64,000 nucleotides of DNA, from contig JANWXW010000163.1 of assembly GCA_025057315.1 (NCBI GenBank), forward strand, positions 1-64,000, in the 5' to 3' direction. This DNA comes from Myxococcota bacterium (GTDB lineage: Bacteria; Myxococcota_A; Polyangia; Palsa-1104; JAEUJZ01). This document shows positions 18,510 through 27,711 of this stretch, one piece after another (position 1 is the first letter of the stretch; every line of letters starts with the position of its first letter). Under the pieces are notes generated by a model that searched no databases, was not told where the DNA came from, and saw only the letters and a program-made list of their open reading frames with translations. Made by a program: the position numbers and the translations under genes.

Positions 18510-19365
18510 GCTGCTGCCAGCCCGTGCCGCCGTGCGCGCACGACTGGACCGGTACGGGCTGCGCGCCAAGAAAGCGTGGGGGCAGAACTTCCTCGTCGAC
18601 GAGCATGCGCACCAGGCGGTGGTCGCTGCGGCGGAGCTGCACCCTGCAGACCTGGTGGTCGAGATCGGAGCCGGTTTGGGCACCCTGACCGAGCGGCTGC
18701 TGCGAACCGGTGCGCAGGTGGTGGCCGTCGAGCGGGAGCGGGACATGTGCACGGTGCTCCGGGCAGAGCTGGGCCACGAGCCCCGCCTGCGGCTGTGCGA
18801 GCAGGACGCGCTGCAGCTCGATGTGGCCCGCCTGGCGGAGGAGCACGGATCCCCGGTGGTGGTCGTGGGCAACCTGCCCTATTGCATCGCCTCCCCGCTG
18901 CTGTTTCACCTGCTGGCAGCCCGTGACGCCATCCACCATCTGGTGCTCATGCTCCAGCGAGAAGTGGCAGACCGTCTGCTCGCTCGGCCGGGAGACAACG
19001 CCTTCTCGGCCCTGTCGGCCCAGGTCCAGATCCTGTGCGAGGTTCGCCGGGTCTGCCAGGTGGGGGCAGGCAGCTTCGTGCCGGTCCCGCGGGTGGACTC
19101 CACCCTGGTGCGGCTGGACCCGCTGCCTTCTCCCCGAGTCCCTGTCAAAGACCTGCGGCGGTATGCGGAGGTGGTTCGCGCGGCCTTCGGCCAGCGACGC
19201 AAGACGCTGCGCAATGCGCTGGGTGCGGTGTTCGGACCGGCCGCTGCAGCCGCGCTGGACCGGGCGGGCATCGACCCCAGCCGCCGGGGCGAGACCCTCA
19301 CCCTGGAGGAGTTCGCACGCCTGGCAGACCAGCTGCCCCCGCCTGCGGAGACGGGCCGTGCCTGA
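18484..19365 (+). CDS. rsmA: 16S rRNA (A1518/A1519-N6,N6)-dimethyltransferase
   Basis: RsmA (KsgA) dimethylates two adjacent adenines in helix 45, a late step of 30S assembly. ATG 18484 gives 293 residues. The leading 'KKAWGQNFLVDEH' is the family N-terminal mark, motif I EIGAGLGTLT begins at 60, and NLPYCIASPLLF is the catalytic motif IV. The C-terminal helical domain contains 'RRKTLRNAL'. The start lies inside tsaD (26-bp overlap) and the end overlaps mutM by 8 bp, so the three genes form one coupled unit. Confidence 0.96.
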   Translation: MPLPAFPYELLPARAAVRARLDRYGLRAKKAWGQNFLVDEHAHQAVVAAAELHPADLVVEIGAGLGTLTERLLRTGAQVVAVERERDMCTVLRAELGHEPRLRLCEQDALQLDVARLAEEHGSPVVVVGNLPYCIASPLLFHLLAARDAIHHLVLMLQREVADRLLARPGDNAFSALSAQVQILCEVRRVCQVGAGSFVPVPRVDSTLVRLDPLPSPRVPVKDLRRYAEVVRAAFGQRRKTLRNALGAVFGPAAAAALDRAGIDPSRRGETLTLEEFARLADQLPPPAETGRA

Positions 19366-20179
19366 ACTGCCCGAGGTGGAGACCTTCGCCCGGAGCCTGC
19401 GGCCCTTTGTCGTCGGCCAGCAGATTGCCCACGCCTGGAGCAGTGGGCAGGGGTTGCGGGCCTCGCTGGATGCACGTGCCCTGCGGGCCCTGCAGGGCGT
19501 TCGCATCAAGGCCCTCGACCGGATGGGCAAGTACCTGCTGTTCCGCCTCTCAAATGGAAAGGTCCTTGTGGGTCACCTGGGCATGAGCGGCTGCTTCCTG
19601 CTGGCAGCTGGCAGCGCAGCGCTCCCGCCGCACACCCACCTGCGGCTGTCGTTCGCCGGGACCGATCTGGAGATGCGCTACGTAGACCCACGGCGCTTTG
19701 GCTCCATGCGCGTGCTGGCCGAGGCCCAGCTGGAGGCCTGCCTGGGCCTGGGCCCTGACCCCTTGGGACCGGCTTTCACCGTCGAGGCACTCCATGCTGC
19801 GCTGCATGCTTCCCGGCGCGACCTAAAGAGCCTGCTGATGGACCAGAGGGTCGTGGCGGGGCTGGGCAACATCTATGCTGCGGAGGCGCTGTTCGTTGCC
19901 GGCCTGCGGCCCACGCGGCGCGGCATCACGCTCGGCCGCCGGCGGACCGAGCGGCTCCATGGAGCCATCCGCGCCGTGCTGGAGCAGGCCGTCTCCCACC
20001 GGGGCACCACCCTGTCGGACCATGGCTACCTGGACGCGCTGGGCCGACCCGGCGACCACCAACACCACCTCTACGTCTATGGTCGTCAGGGGCTGCCGTG
20101 CCTTCGCTGTGGCGCCCCCATCCGGCGTAGCGTGCAGGCGCAGCGCTCTACCTTCTACTGCCCGCAGTGCCAGCAGTAG
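19358..20179 (+). CDS. mutM: Formamidopyrimidine-DNA glycosylase
   Basis: MutM (Fpg) excises 8-oxoguanine and formamidopyrimidines. From GTG 19358 the 273-residue protein starts MPELPEVET, with P2 and E3 as the catalytic N-terminus after Met removal. 'DRMGKYLLFRL' supplies the conserved Lys, and 'GVGNIYAAEALF' appears here as 'GLGNIYAAEALF', the H2TH segment. The C-terminal zinc finger is CLRC...CPQC. It overlaps rsmA by 8 bp. Confidence 0.97.
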   Translation: MPELPEVETFARSLRPFVVGQQIAHAWSSGQGLRASLDARALRALQGVRIKALDRMGKYLLFRLSNGKVLVGHLGMSGCFLLAAGSAALPPHTHLRLSFAGTDLEMRYVDPRRFGSMRVLAEAQLEACLGLGPDPLGPAFTVEALHAALHASRRDLKSLLMDQRVVAGLGNIYAAEALFVAGLRPTRRGITLGRRRTERLHGAIRAVLEQAVSHRGTTLSDHGYLDALGRPGDHQHHLYVYGRQGLPCLRCGAPIRRSVQAQRSTFYCPQCQQ

Positions 20180-20199
20180 GCCGCACAGAACCGGCTATA

Positions 20200-20256
20200 T
20201 AGAAAATAGATCTTAGAAAATAGAAAAGTTAGATCCAGCAGAGGTCCTCTGCTAGG
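20200..20256. repeat. AT-rich direct repeat and hairpin after mutM
   Basis: TAGAAAATAGA occurs at 20200-20210 and again at 20214-20224. An inverted repeat follows (AGCAGAG-GTC-CTCTGCT, about 20237-20253). The stretch is markedly AT-rich against GC-rich neighbours. The hairpin has no T-tract. It may be the promoter region of the small gene at 20265. Confidence 0.4.
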
Positions 20257-20264
20257 GTGGGAGC

Positions 20265-20510
20265 GTGTTTCGGCTGGTGCGACTGCTGATGTCCTGCTTG
20301 CTGCTGGGGGGCGTGATCTGGTTCGCTACGACGGTGCCGCTAGGGAAGTGGACGCTGTGGGGGCACCTGGTGCGCATCGCCCGCACCCCGGAGGCCAGGG
20401 AACTCGCCTCGGGCGCCCGCGATACGGCCCGCGAGGTGGCACGTCGGGTGAAACAGGAGCTCGATGCCACCCCGAGCAACGGCCCGGCCCCCTCCCGCCC
20501 GCATCCCTGA
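20265..20510 (+). CDS. Small single-pass membrane protein, 81 aa
   Basis: GTG 20265 begins an 81-residue protein. One hydrophobic segment (LVRLLMSCLLLGGVIWFATT) is followed by 'VPLGKWTLWGHL', then a charged, probably helical tail (EARELASGARDTAREVARRVKQEL) and a short Pro-rich end. The arrangement suggests an inner-membrane-anchored protein with a cytoplasmic helix, with the polarity inferred from flanking charges. I recognise no family. It is the last gene of the rightward cluster before the convergent KAS III gene. Confidence 0.65.
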   Translation: MFRLVRLLMSCLLLGGVIWFATTVPLGKWTLWGHLVRIARTPEARELASGARDTAREVARRVKQELDATPSNGPAPSRPHP

Positions 20511-20564
20511 GTCCCCTTGGCCGATGGGTCCCGGGCGGCCTTGCTTGACGCCGGCCGGACTGCG

Positions 20565-20620
20565 CCACGGCCTCAATGGCCCCTGCCACGGCCTCAATGG
20601 TTCCTGCCACGGGCCCCATG
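20565..20620. repeat. 21-bp tandem repeat between convergent genes
   Basis: CCACGGCCTCAATGGCCCCTG (20565-20585) is followed directly by a copy with two changes (20586-20606) and a degenerate third start (20607 on). It lies in the gap between the small membrane protein and the KAS III gene, both of which end here. Confidence 0.8.
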
Positions 20621-20666
20621 CCGCCTACCCACGGCCCCCCTGGCCCTTGGCCAGCGCAGACCGGGC

Positions 20667-21773
20667 TCAGAAGCGCATCGCTGCGGCGCCATACACGTTG
20701 CCGGTGGCCGGCCCAAACAGCAGCAGCTTCGTGCCGGGCCGCAGCCGCCCCTGCTTGCGCGCGGCGCACATGGAGGCCGCGATGGAGCACGAGTTGATGC
20801 TGGCGTACTCCTCAAACGTATGGAAGGCGATGCCGTCCGGCAGCCCGAGCACATCCTCCATAAAGGCCGAGAACCATGCCAGCGGCTGGTGCGACAGGAA
20901 CAGCTCGACCTCCTCCAGCTTGATCTCGAGCCGCCGCAGGACCTCGGTGCACACGATGCGTGCATGCTCGGCGATGCCGCTCATGACCTCCCGCTGCAGC
21001 GCCTCGTCGTGGTAGACGAGCAGGCGCTCCTGGGAGGGCTCCCAGTAGCGGCGCGGCGGGGCCTCGGCTGGGGTCATCCAGCGAAGCTGGAAGGAGTCAT
21101 GCAGACGCCCGTCCGTACGCCAGGCAAAGGTCATCTGCGCACCGGGCCGGCGGCCCATGACAAAGGCGCTGGCCATGTCTCCGTCCAGGACCGCGGCCGA
21201 GGTCCCGGGGTTGCTGGTGCGCGAGTAGGCCACCGACTGCACGCACAGGGCGTGCCGCACCTGCCCGCTGTGAATGAGCGCCGCCGCGACGTTGGCCTGG
21301 GAGATGACCGAGTTGCACAGGCTGTCCACCTCCCAGGAGGCAGCGTTGCGGATGCCGAGCTGCTCGGCGATCAGGCCAGCGTTTTTGGGCTGGGGCACAT
21401 CGGGCAGATAGGACTGGACCAGGAGCAGGTCCACCTCGCTCGGTTGCAGCCCCGCATCCGCCAGGGCCTTGCGCGCCGCGTCGGCCTCCGCCTCGGAGGC
21501 CTTGAGATGGTCGGGAAAACGCCGCCGGCGCACGGTGCCACGGTAGCCATCGGCAAAGCTGCGCTCGATGGCGGCAATGGTGCGCGCGTGCTGGCGCGGG
21601 TCGAGCACGAGCCCAGCGATCCGCACCGTGCCATCGTCCCCACGGATGCCGCGGAACGGCTCCCGGGCCTGTGCGCGGCGCAGGTAGTCGGGCCCAAAGA
21701 AGTCGTTGGTGATCACCTCGCCGTCCCACAGACCGACGCCGAGGATGCCAATGTCTCGATAGATTGCGCTCAT
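20667..21773 (-). CDS. KAS III-like (3-oxoacyl-ACP synthase III) enzyme
   Basis: The 368-residue thiolase-fold protein carries a complete FabH-type triad: C153 in 'VDSLCNSVISQ', H295 in 'LFLSHQPLAW' and N327 in 'YASINSCSIAAS'. It also has the C-terminal 'LLLFGPATGNVYGAAA' glycine-rich loop. KAS III enzymes condense an acyl-CoA with malonyl-ACP, but this one is longer and divergent at the N-terminus, so it is probably not the housekeeping FabH. It is the last gene of the kamA-RnfC-like-ThDP-KAS III operon, where it may use an amino-acid-derived or ThDP-derived acyl starter. Confidence 0.8.
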   Translation of the reverse strand: MSAIYRDIGILGVGLWDGEVITNDFFGPDYLRRAQAREPFRGIRGDDGTVRIAGLVLDPRQHARTIAAIERSFADGYRGTVRRRRFPDHLKASEAEADAARKALADAGLQPSEVDLLLVQSYLPDVPQPKNAGLIAEQLGIRNAASWEVDSLCNSVISQANVAAALIHSGQVRHALCVQSVAYSRTSNPGTSAAVLDGDMASAFVMGRRPGAQMTFAWRTDGRLHDSFQLRWMTPAEAPPRRYWEPSQERLLVYHDEALQREVMSGIAEHARIVCTEVLRRLEIKLEEVELFLSHQPLAWFSAFMEDVLGLPDGIAFHTFEEYASINSCSIAASMCAARKQGRLRPGTKLLLFGPATGNVYGAAAMRF

Positions 21774-21801
21774 GGTTGGTCCTTTCTAGCGGGGGCTCAC
21801 G

Positions 21802-23625
21802 CTAGCCGAGCTTGCCCATCTCCCTTAAGGACTCCACCCGGCCATTGTTGCTGATGCGCAAACCCGCATCGTGACGGATGTCGAGCACGGCCGGCATGTT
21901 GTCCCGGGTCAGCTCGACCAGCAGGTCGTGGGTGATTTGGCCTGGGCGGTCCACCTGCTCGCCGCGGGCGCCCAGCGCACGCGCCCACGCGGCAAAGTCC
22001 ACCTGCGGGGTCTCCCATGTGGCCTCGCGGCTGTAGAGCATGCGATAGCCGTGGTAGACCATGTTGTAGCGGGCGTCGTTGAACACGGCATACACGATGG
22101 GCAGCCGGAGCTTGAGCGCCACCAGCAGCTCCATGCCGGCCATTTGCATCCCGCCGTCGCCGCAGATGCAGACCACGCGCCGCGTCGGGTCCCCCAGGGC
22201 CAGCCCGATGGCCGAAGAAATGCCCGAGCCCATCGAGCCCAGCCCCTGGTGCACGATGAAGCGGCGCTGCTCGGTGGCCGTCAGGTAGTGCAGGGCGAAC
22301 AGGGTGTGCTCGCCGATGTCGGTGACGAACGTCCCGCGGGGGCCCAGCGCCCGCTGCAGGTCCGACAGCGCCCGATGCGCCGCCAACGGCATGGAGGTGT
22401 CCAGGGCAAACTCGGGCACATTGAAGGCCGACCCGGTGCACACCTGCCGCAGCAGGGCCTGGCCGTCCCGCGGCCAGCCGGACTCTAGGTGGGTGCACAG
22501 CGCCGCGGCGAACCGCCCCACGTCAAAGGCCGCGCCGATCGCGGTCGGCACGTTGCGCCCAAAGACGGACGGATCCGTATCGACGTGGATGAGCGTGCCT
22601 CCGGGGCCCACCGGGGGCGTGCCGGCGATGCTCATGTCGTCCAGATCGGTGCCCAGAACCAGCGTCACATCGGGCTCCGCGGCCGTATACTGCCGCGCCC
22701 ATACCGACGAGCCGGCCCCGCCGGTGCGCAGGCACAAGGGGTGCTCCTCAGACAGGATGCCCTTGGCCTGGGGCGTAGACAGGAAGGGAATGCCGGTCCG
22801 GTCCACCAGCTGCTGCACCCGCGCGGCGTCCTTGCGGCAGCCGGCCCCGATGACCAGCAGCGGCCGACGGGCCCGGTGTAGCTCCGCGGCGACGGTGCGC
22901 AGGAGGTTGCTGTCGGGCTCCGGCGGCTGGAAGCCCACTTCCAGCGGCGGCGCGTGCACCTGGGGCGAGCTGGTCCGCATGCCGGCCCGATCGATCGAGA
23001 TCACCACCAGCGCGGGCCCGGGATGGTGCGGCTGGGTGGCCGCCCGCAACGCGGCGCATACCTGGCTGCTGGCGCTCTGCGCCTGGGCCACCCGCACGGC
23101 CGCCCGGGTGACGCCCTGGAGCATGTGCCGGATGTCGATGCCGTCCTCGCCGGTGTCTTGGAACATCTTGCGTCCCGTCGCCGCCCAGGGGACATCGCCG
23201 CACAGAATGAGCATCGGGATCCGCTCCAGGTGCGCTGCCACGACGCCGGTCACGACGTTGGTTGCTCCCGGGCCCGCGGTTACCACCACCACCGGCACGC
23301 GGCCGCTGGCGCGGTGGTAGCCCATGGCAGCGAAGGTGCCGTAGGTCTCGTGCCGTGGCTCGATGAGGCGCGCCTTCGGGTGGGTGAGGATGGCGTCAAA
23401 GAGGGGGATGATGGGGCCGCCCGGCAAGCCAAAGTAGGTGTCCAGCCCCATGCTGCACAGCAGGTCCACGACGGCCTCGGCGGCCGTGCGCTGCGGGCTG
23501 TCCCGCGGGGAGGCCTCTACCGGGGTCAGGGCAAAGGGCACGCGCGCCGTCGGCGGCATCGACCAGCTGTGCCAGTTGTGGGCGCTCAGCCGGTGGGGTC
23601 GGGGGGGAGTCTGGGTCTGGCTCAT
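21802..23625 (-). CDS. ThDP-dependent enzyme, acetolactate-synthase-like
   Basis: The 607-residue protein has the three-domain ThDP decarboxylase/synthase layout. The Pyr domain holds catalytic Glu93 in 'PRHETYGTFAAMG'. The central domain has 'LLVIGAGCRKDAARVQQLV'. The PP domain has the ThDP motif from GDG at 489 to ND at 516-517. Relatives include acetolactate synthase, glyoxylate carboligase and various decarboxylases. No regulatory ilvN/ilvH subunit gene is adjacent, and the operon partners are unusual. Branched-chain synthesis is therefore possible but not favoured. It lies 28 bp upstream of the KAS III gene. Confidence 0.8.
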   Translation of the reverse strand: MSQTQTPPRPHRLSAHNWHSWSMPPTARVPFALTPVEASPRDSPQRTAAEAVVDLLCSMGLDTYFGLPGGPIIPLFDAILTHPKARLIEPRHETYGTFAAMGYHRASGRVPVVVVTAGPGATNVVTGVVAAHLERIPMLILCGDVPWAATGRKMFQDTGEDGIDIRHMLQGVTRAAVRVAQAQSASSQVCAALRAATQPHHPGPALVVISIDRAGMRTSSPQVHAPPLEVGFQPPEPDSNLLRTVAAELHRARRPLLVIGAGCRKDAARVQQLVDRTGIPFLSTPQAKGILSEEHPLCLRTGGAGSSVWARQYTAAEPDVTLVLGTDLDDMSIAGTPPVGPGGTLIHVDTDPSVFGRNVPTAIGAAFDVGRFAAALCTHLESGWPRDGQALLRQVCTGSAFNVPEFALDTSMPLAAHRALSDLQRALGPRGTFVTDIGEHTLFALHYLTATEQRRFIVHQGLGSMGSGISSAIGLALGDPTRRVVCICGDGGMQMAGMELLVALKLRLPIVYAVFNDARYNMVYHGYRMLYSREATWETPQVDFAAWARALGARGEQVDRPGQITHDLLVELTRDNMPAVLDIRHDAGLRISNNGRVESLREMGKLG

Positions 23626-23680
23626 GGCGATCGTCTCCCCCGATCTCTAGGCCCCGGGCTGGGCCGGGCAATGGGATCGG

Positions 23681-24744
23681 CTAGCGGTACTGGCTCAGGC
23701 CGAGCTGCTGCAGGAGACGGTCGCGGGGCAGGCGCACCGCTGGCCTGGCCGGGTGATCGCGCAGCGGCTGCCGGGGTGGCGAGGCGCCGGCGGAAGCAAG
23801 ACGGGCGGACAGATGGCGCAGGATGCCGGCGGGGCCCACGGCTGCAGGGCAGACCAAATCGCAGGCGCCACAGCCGGTGCACAGCAGCGCCTCGGCGAGC
23901 GCAGGGTCAGCGCGGCCCTGGGCGAGCTGCGCCACGAGGTGGTGTGGCCGCAGAGATGTGCCGCGGGCGGCTTCAGGGCAGACGTCGCTGCACTGGCGGC
24001 AACCCAAGCAGGCCGTGCGCGCACGGGCCAGCCCCTCCGAGAGGGGACGGCGCGCTTGGCGGACCAGGGGATGGGCTGCCGATAGCACCAGCACCAGCGC
24101 CGTGCCCGCAGGGGGTGGCTCATCGCGCGCACACAGGGTCCCGCCCGGTGCGCCGCCGCACAGCGCAACCCAGTCCGCGACGAGCGCCCCGCCTGCGCGC
24201 CGCACCAGGTCGCGGACCGTCTCCCCGGGGGCAGTGCACATCGCCTGCGGCCGCCGCACCCCACCGGCCACGGTGCACACACGCCGCGGCGGCTCGCCGG
24301 ACAGGGCCGCTGCAGCGCGATCCAGCACCGCCGGCGAGGCCACCCAGGCCCGGCCAAACGCCCCGGGGATGTCCCGCTCGGGCTGCGATGGCCACGACGG
24401 CAATGCCCGATGGACCTCGACGGCCATACCGGACACCAGCCGTGACAGCGTGCCGAGCGCAGCACCATCCGGCACGTAGAAGGCAGCCCGCGGCGCTGCG
24501 GCGGCCGTCCGGAGGGCAAGCAGCCCTGCCAGCACCCACGGCCCATGCTCGGTGGCAAGCACCTCGGCGCTGCGCGACAGCGGCGGATCGTCCGCCAGGT
24601 CCCCAACCACCAGCTGCAGACGCCCGGGGCGCTCATCAATCCAGGCAGGAAGGGCGATTCCGGCCTCGGCCAGCTGCTTGCGAACCGCCAGGGCCCGCGC
24701 CGTGCCCTCCGGCCCGAGCCGGGCGGCGGTAGCGGGCGGCAGGG

Positions 24745-24754
<10 letters not shown>
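23681..24754 (-). CDS. RnfC/PduS-like protein with two 4Fe-4S clusters
   Basis: The 357-residue protein has an N-terminal alpha/beta part, an SLBB-like segment (about 175-215, 'APGETVRDLVRRAGG') and two bacterial-ferredoxin motifs near the C-terminus. These are C249-x2-C252-x2-C255-x3-C259 and C292-x2-C295-x2-C298-x3-C302. RnfC and the cobalamin reductase PduS share this SLBB-diferredoxin order. No flavin motif is obvious. Its start overlaps the kamA stop by 10 bp, so the two are co-translated. A role as electron donor to the radical SAM cluster of KamA is inferred, not shown. Confidence 0.75.
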
Positions 24755-25956
<1,202 letters not shown>

Positions 25957-26000
25957 GGGCGTGTGCTAGCCCATCGGGGGCCCCCAAGTCAAACGGCCCC

Positions 26001-26720
26001 GTGCTAGAACCAGACGCTGTGCCTGCCTACGGGTTTGTCATCCTCGACCTGGACGGTACGTTGGTGGACTCGGCGCCGGACCTGTGTGCTGCGCTGGGGC
26101 GGACGCTGGGCGAGCTGGGCCTGCCACCACCCGAGCTGTCCGCAGTGCGGTCCATGATCGGCGACGGACAGCGGGTGCTCATCGAGCGGGCCCTGCGCCA
26201 TGCCGGCGGTCCGGAGGCAACCGCGCGGATCGACGAGGCGCTGCTGCGCTTTCGTGCCCACTACGGGGCCCACCTGACCGAGCACACCGTCCCCTACCCG
26301 GGGGTGGTCGGGACGCTGGCGAGGCTTGCCAGGGAGGTGCCGCTGGCGGTGGCCACCAACAAGCCCGGGGCCTGGGCACGGCAGATGGTGGCCGAGCTGG
26401 GCCTGTCGCCCTACCTGCGCTGGGTGCTGGGCGAGGACGACGTGGGCCGGCGGAAGCCAGATCCGCTGCTGCTGCTGACCCTGTGTGACCGCGCCGGGGT
26501 CCCTCTAGAGCGGTCCCTGTACGTCGGTGACAGCCTCGTTGATGCGCACACGGCGGAGGCCGCAGGCATGGACTTCTGCCTCTGCACATGGGGCTACGGC
26601 GGCCAGGGCATCGCCGCGGTTCGTGCACGGCATCGTCTGGACGCCTTCGGCCAGCTCGTGGGGGTTGTGCTGGGGGATGAGCCGTCCGGTTCGGGACGTG
26701 CTACGATCGACCATCCATGA
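26001..26720 (+). CDS. gph: HAD-family phosphoglycolate phosphatase
   Basis: The 239-residue HAD hydrolase has motif I 'ILDLDGTLVDS' with nucleophile D16 and D18, 'VATNKPG' as motif II, and 'KPDP' plus 'YVGDSLVDA' as motifs III and IV. Phosphoglycolate phosphatase is the closest common family, removing phosphoglycolate from DNA repair or oxygenase reactions. Related pyrophosphatase activity cannot be excluded. The stop overlaps the next start in an ATGA. Confidence 0.85.
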   Translation: MLEPDAVPAYGFVILDLDGTLVDSAPDLCAALGRTLGELGLPPPELSAVRSMIGDGQRVLIERALRHAGGPEATARIDEALLRFRAHYGAHLTEHTVPYPGVVGTLARLAREVPLAVATNKPGAWARQMVAELGLSPYLRWVLGEDDVGRRKPDPLLLLTLCDRAGVPLERSLYVGDSLVDAHTAEAAGMDFCLCTWGYGGQGIAAVRARHRLDAFGQLVGVVLGDEPSGSGRATIDHP

Positions 26721-27262
26721 ATTTGGGCGTTCCTGCACATCCGGTGGGCCGAATGGCCATCGTGCTGGGTGCCGGCCTCCTGGTGGGCCTGCTGGGCAAT
26801 GCCCTCCACCCCAGGGGAGTGTCCCTGAGCCGGCCGGTGCGCTCCCTGGCCGAGCCCGGGCAGTGCGCGCCCCCCAGCGTGGGCCCAGCCGAGCCGGGCC
26901 GACCGCCAGTGCAGCCGATTGTGCTATCACCCCAGGAGGCGCGCCTGCTGCGCAGCCAGCCCGGCGTGGTCTTTGGCGACCTGCGGCCGCCGGAACAATA
27001 TGCCCGCGGCCACATTGCCGGGGCGATGCACCTGCCATGCAACGGCCCCTTGGGGCAGCGGGCTTTTGCGCGTCTTGCTGCGGGCACGCGCCTGGTGCTC
27101 TACGACGAGGATGGTCGCTCGCCGGAGCTGGCCACGGCCGCGGCGACGGCGCTCATGCGTGGAATGGGCGAGGTGTATGTCCTTCAGGGCGGCTTCTCTG
27201 GCTGGCTCGCCGCCGGTCTGGCCGCGGAGTCGGGTGCATGCAACGACTGCGGCCCGCTCTGA
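26717..27262 (+). CDS. Membrane-anchored rhodanese-fold protein lacking the catalytic Cys
   Basis: The 181-residue protein has an N-terminal membrane segment (GRMAIVLGAGLLVGLLGNAL, 11-30), a Pro-rich linker and a rhodanese domain from about 68 to 170. Domain markers are 'VVFGDLRPPEQYARGHIAGA' and 'VLQGGFSGWLAAGL'. At the active-site loop, where rhodaneses have Y-C-x-x-G-x-RS, the sequence reads Y129-D130-E-D-G-R-S, so the sulfur-carrying Cys is Asp. Two Cys near the C-terminus (GACNDCGPL) might take over, or the domain may only bind a partner. It is coupled to gph (ATGA) and overlaps the MauE-like gene by 25 bp. Confidence 0.8.
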   Translation: MNLGVPAHPVGRMAIVLGAGLLVGLLGNALHPRGVSLSRPVRSLAEPGQCAPPSVGPAEPGRPPVQPIVLSPQEARLLRSQPGVVFGDLRPPEQYARGHIAGAMHLPCNGPLGQRAFARLAAGTRLVLYDEDGRSPELATAAATALMRGMGEVYVLQGGFSGWLAAGLAAESGACNDCGPL

Positions 27263-27711
27263 TTCTCGCCCTTCGGGTAGGCTTGGGCGGGTTGCTGCTC
27301 TATGCGGCCGCGTCCAAATGGCGGGCTCCGCAGGAGCTGGCCGAGACGGTGGCCAACTACCGGCTTCTGCCGGCGGCGCTGTCGCCCATGGGTGCCGTGG
27401 CGCTGCTCGGCACCGAGACGGTGGTCGGTGGGCTGCTGCTGGCCGGCGTATGGATGCGCGAGGTGGCGCTGCTGTGCACGATGCTCTTTGCGCTGTTCTG
27501 TGCTGCTGTGGCCAGCGCGCTGGTCCGCGGCCTGCGCATCGACTGTGGTTGCTTCGGTGCCGGTGGCAGCCCCGCCACGGTGGTGACGCTGATGCGGGAC
27601 CTGTGCTTGCTGGGGGCCAGCGGCCTGCTGCTGTGGCTCAGCCGGCCTGGCCGCGCCGGCGACGCAGCCACCGCATCCACACAAACACCGCCAGGGCCAG
27701 TGGCAGGCTGA
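27238..27711 (+). CDS. MauE/DoxX-like four-helix membrane protein
   Basis: The 157-residue protein has about four membrane segments and the 'IDCGCFG' Cys pair found in MauE-type proteins. Those proteins assist disulfide or thiol chemistry in the periplasm. ATG 27238 lies 25 bp inside the rhodanese-like gene, so the two are co-translated. The pairing suggests a membrane sulfur-transfer or redox unit. The 3' end overlaps the convergent YfhO-like gene by 74 bp, a long convergent overlap. Confidence 0.78.
   Translation: MQRLRPALILALRVGLGGLLLYAAASKWRAPQELAETVANYRLLPAALSPMGAVALLGTETVVGGLLLAGVWMREVALLCTMLFALFCAAVASALVRGLRIDCGCFGAGGSPATVVTLMRDLCLLGASGLLLWLSRPGRAGDAATASTQTPPGPVAG

Noticed and set aside
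22954..24732. A 592-codon plus-strand frame
   Set aside because: Antisense to the ThDP enzyme and RnfC-like genes. The Arg/Pro/Gly-rich translation resembles nothing.
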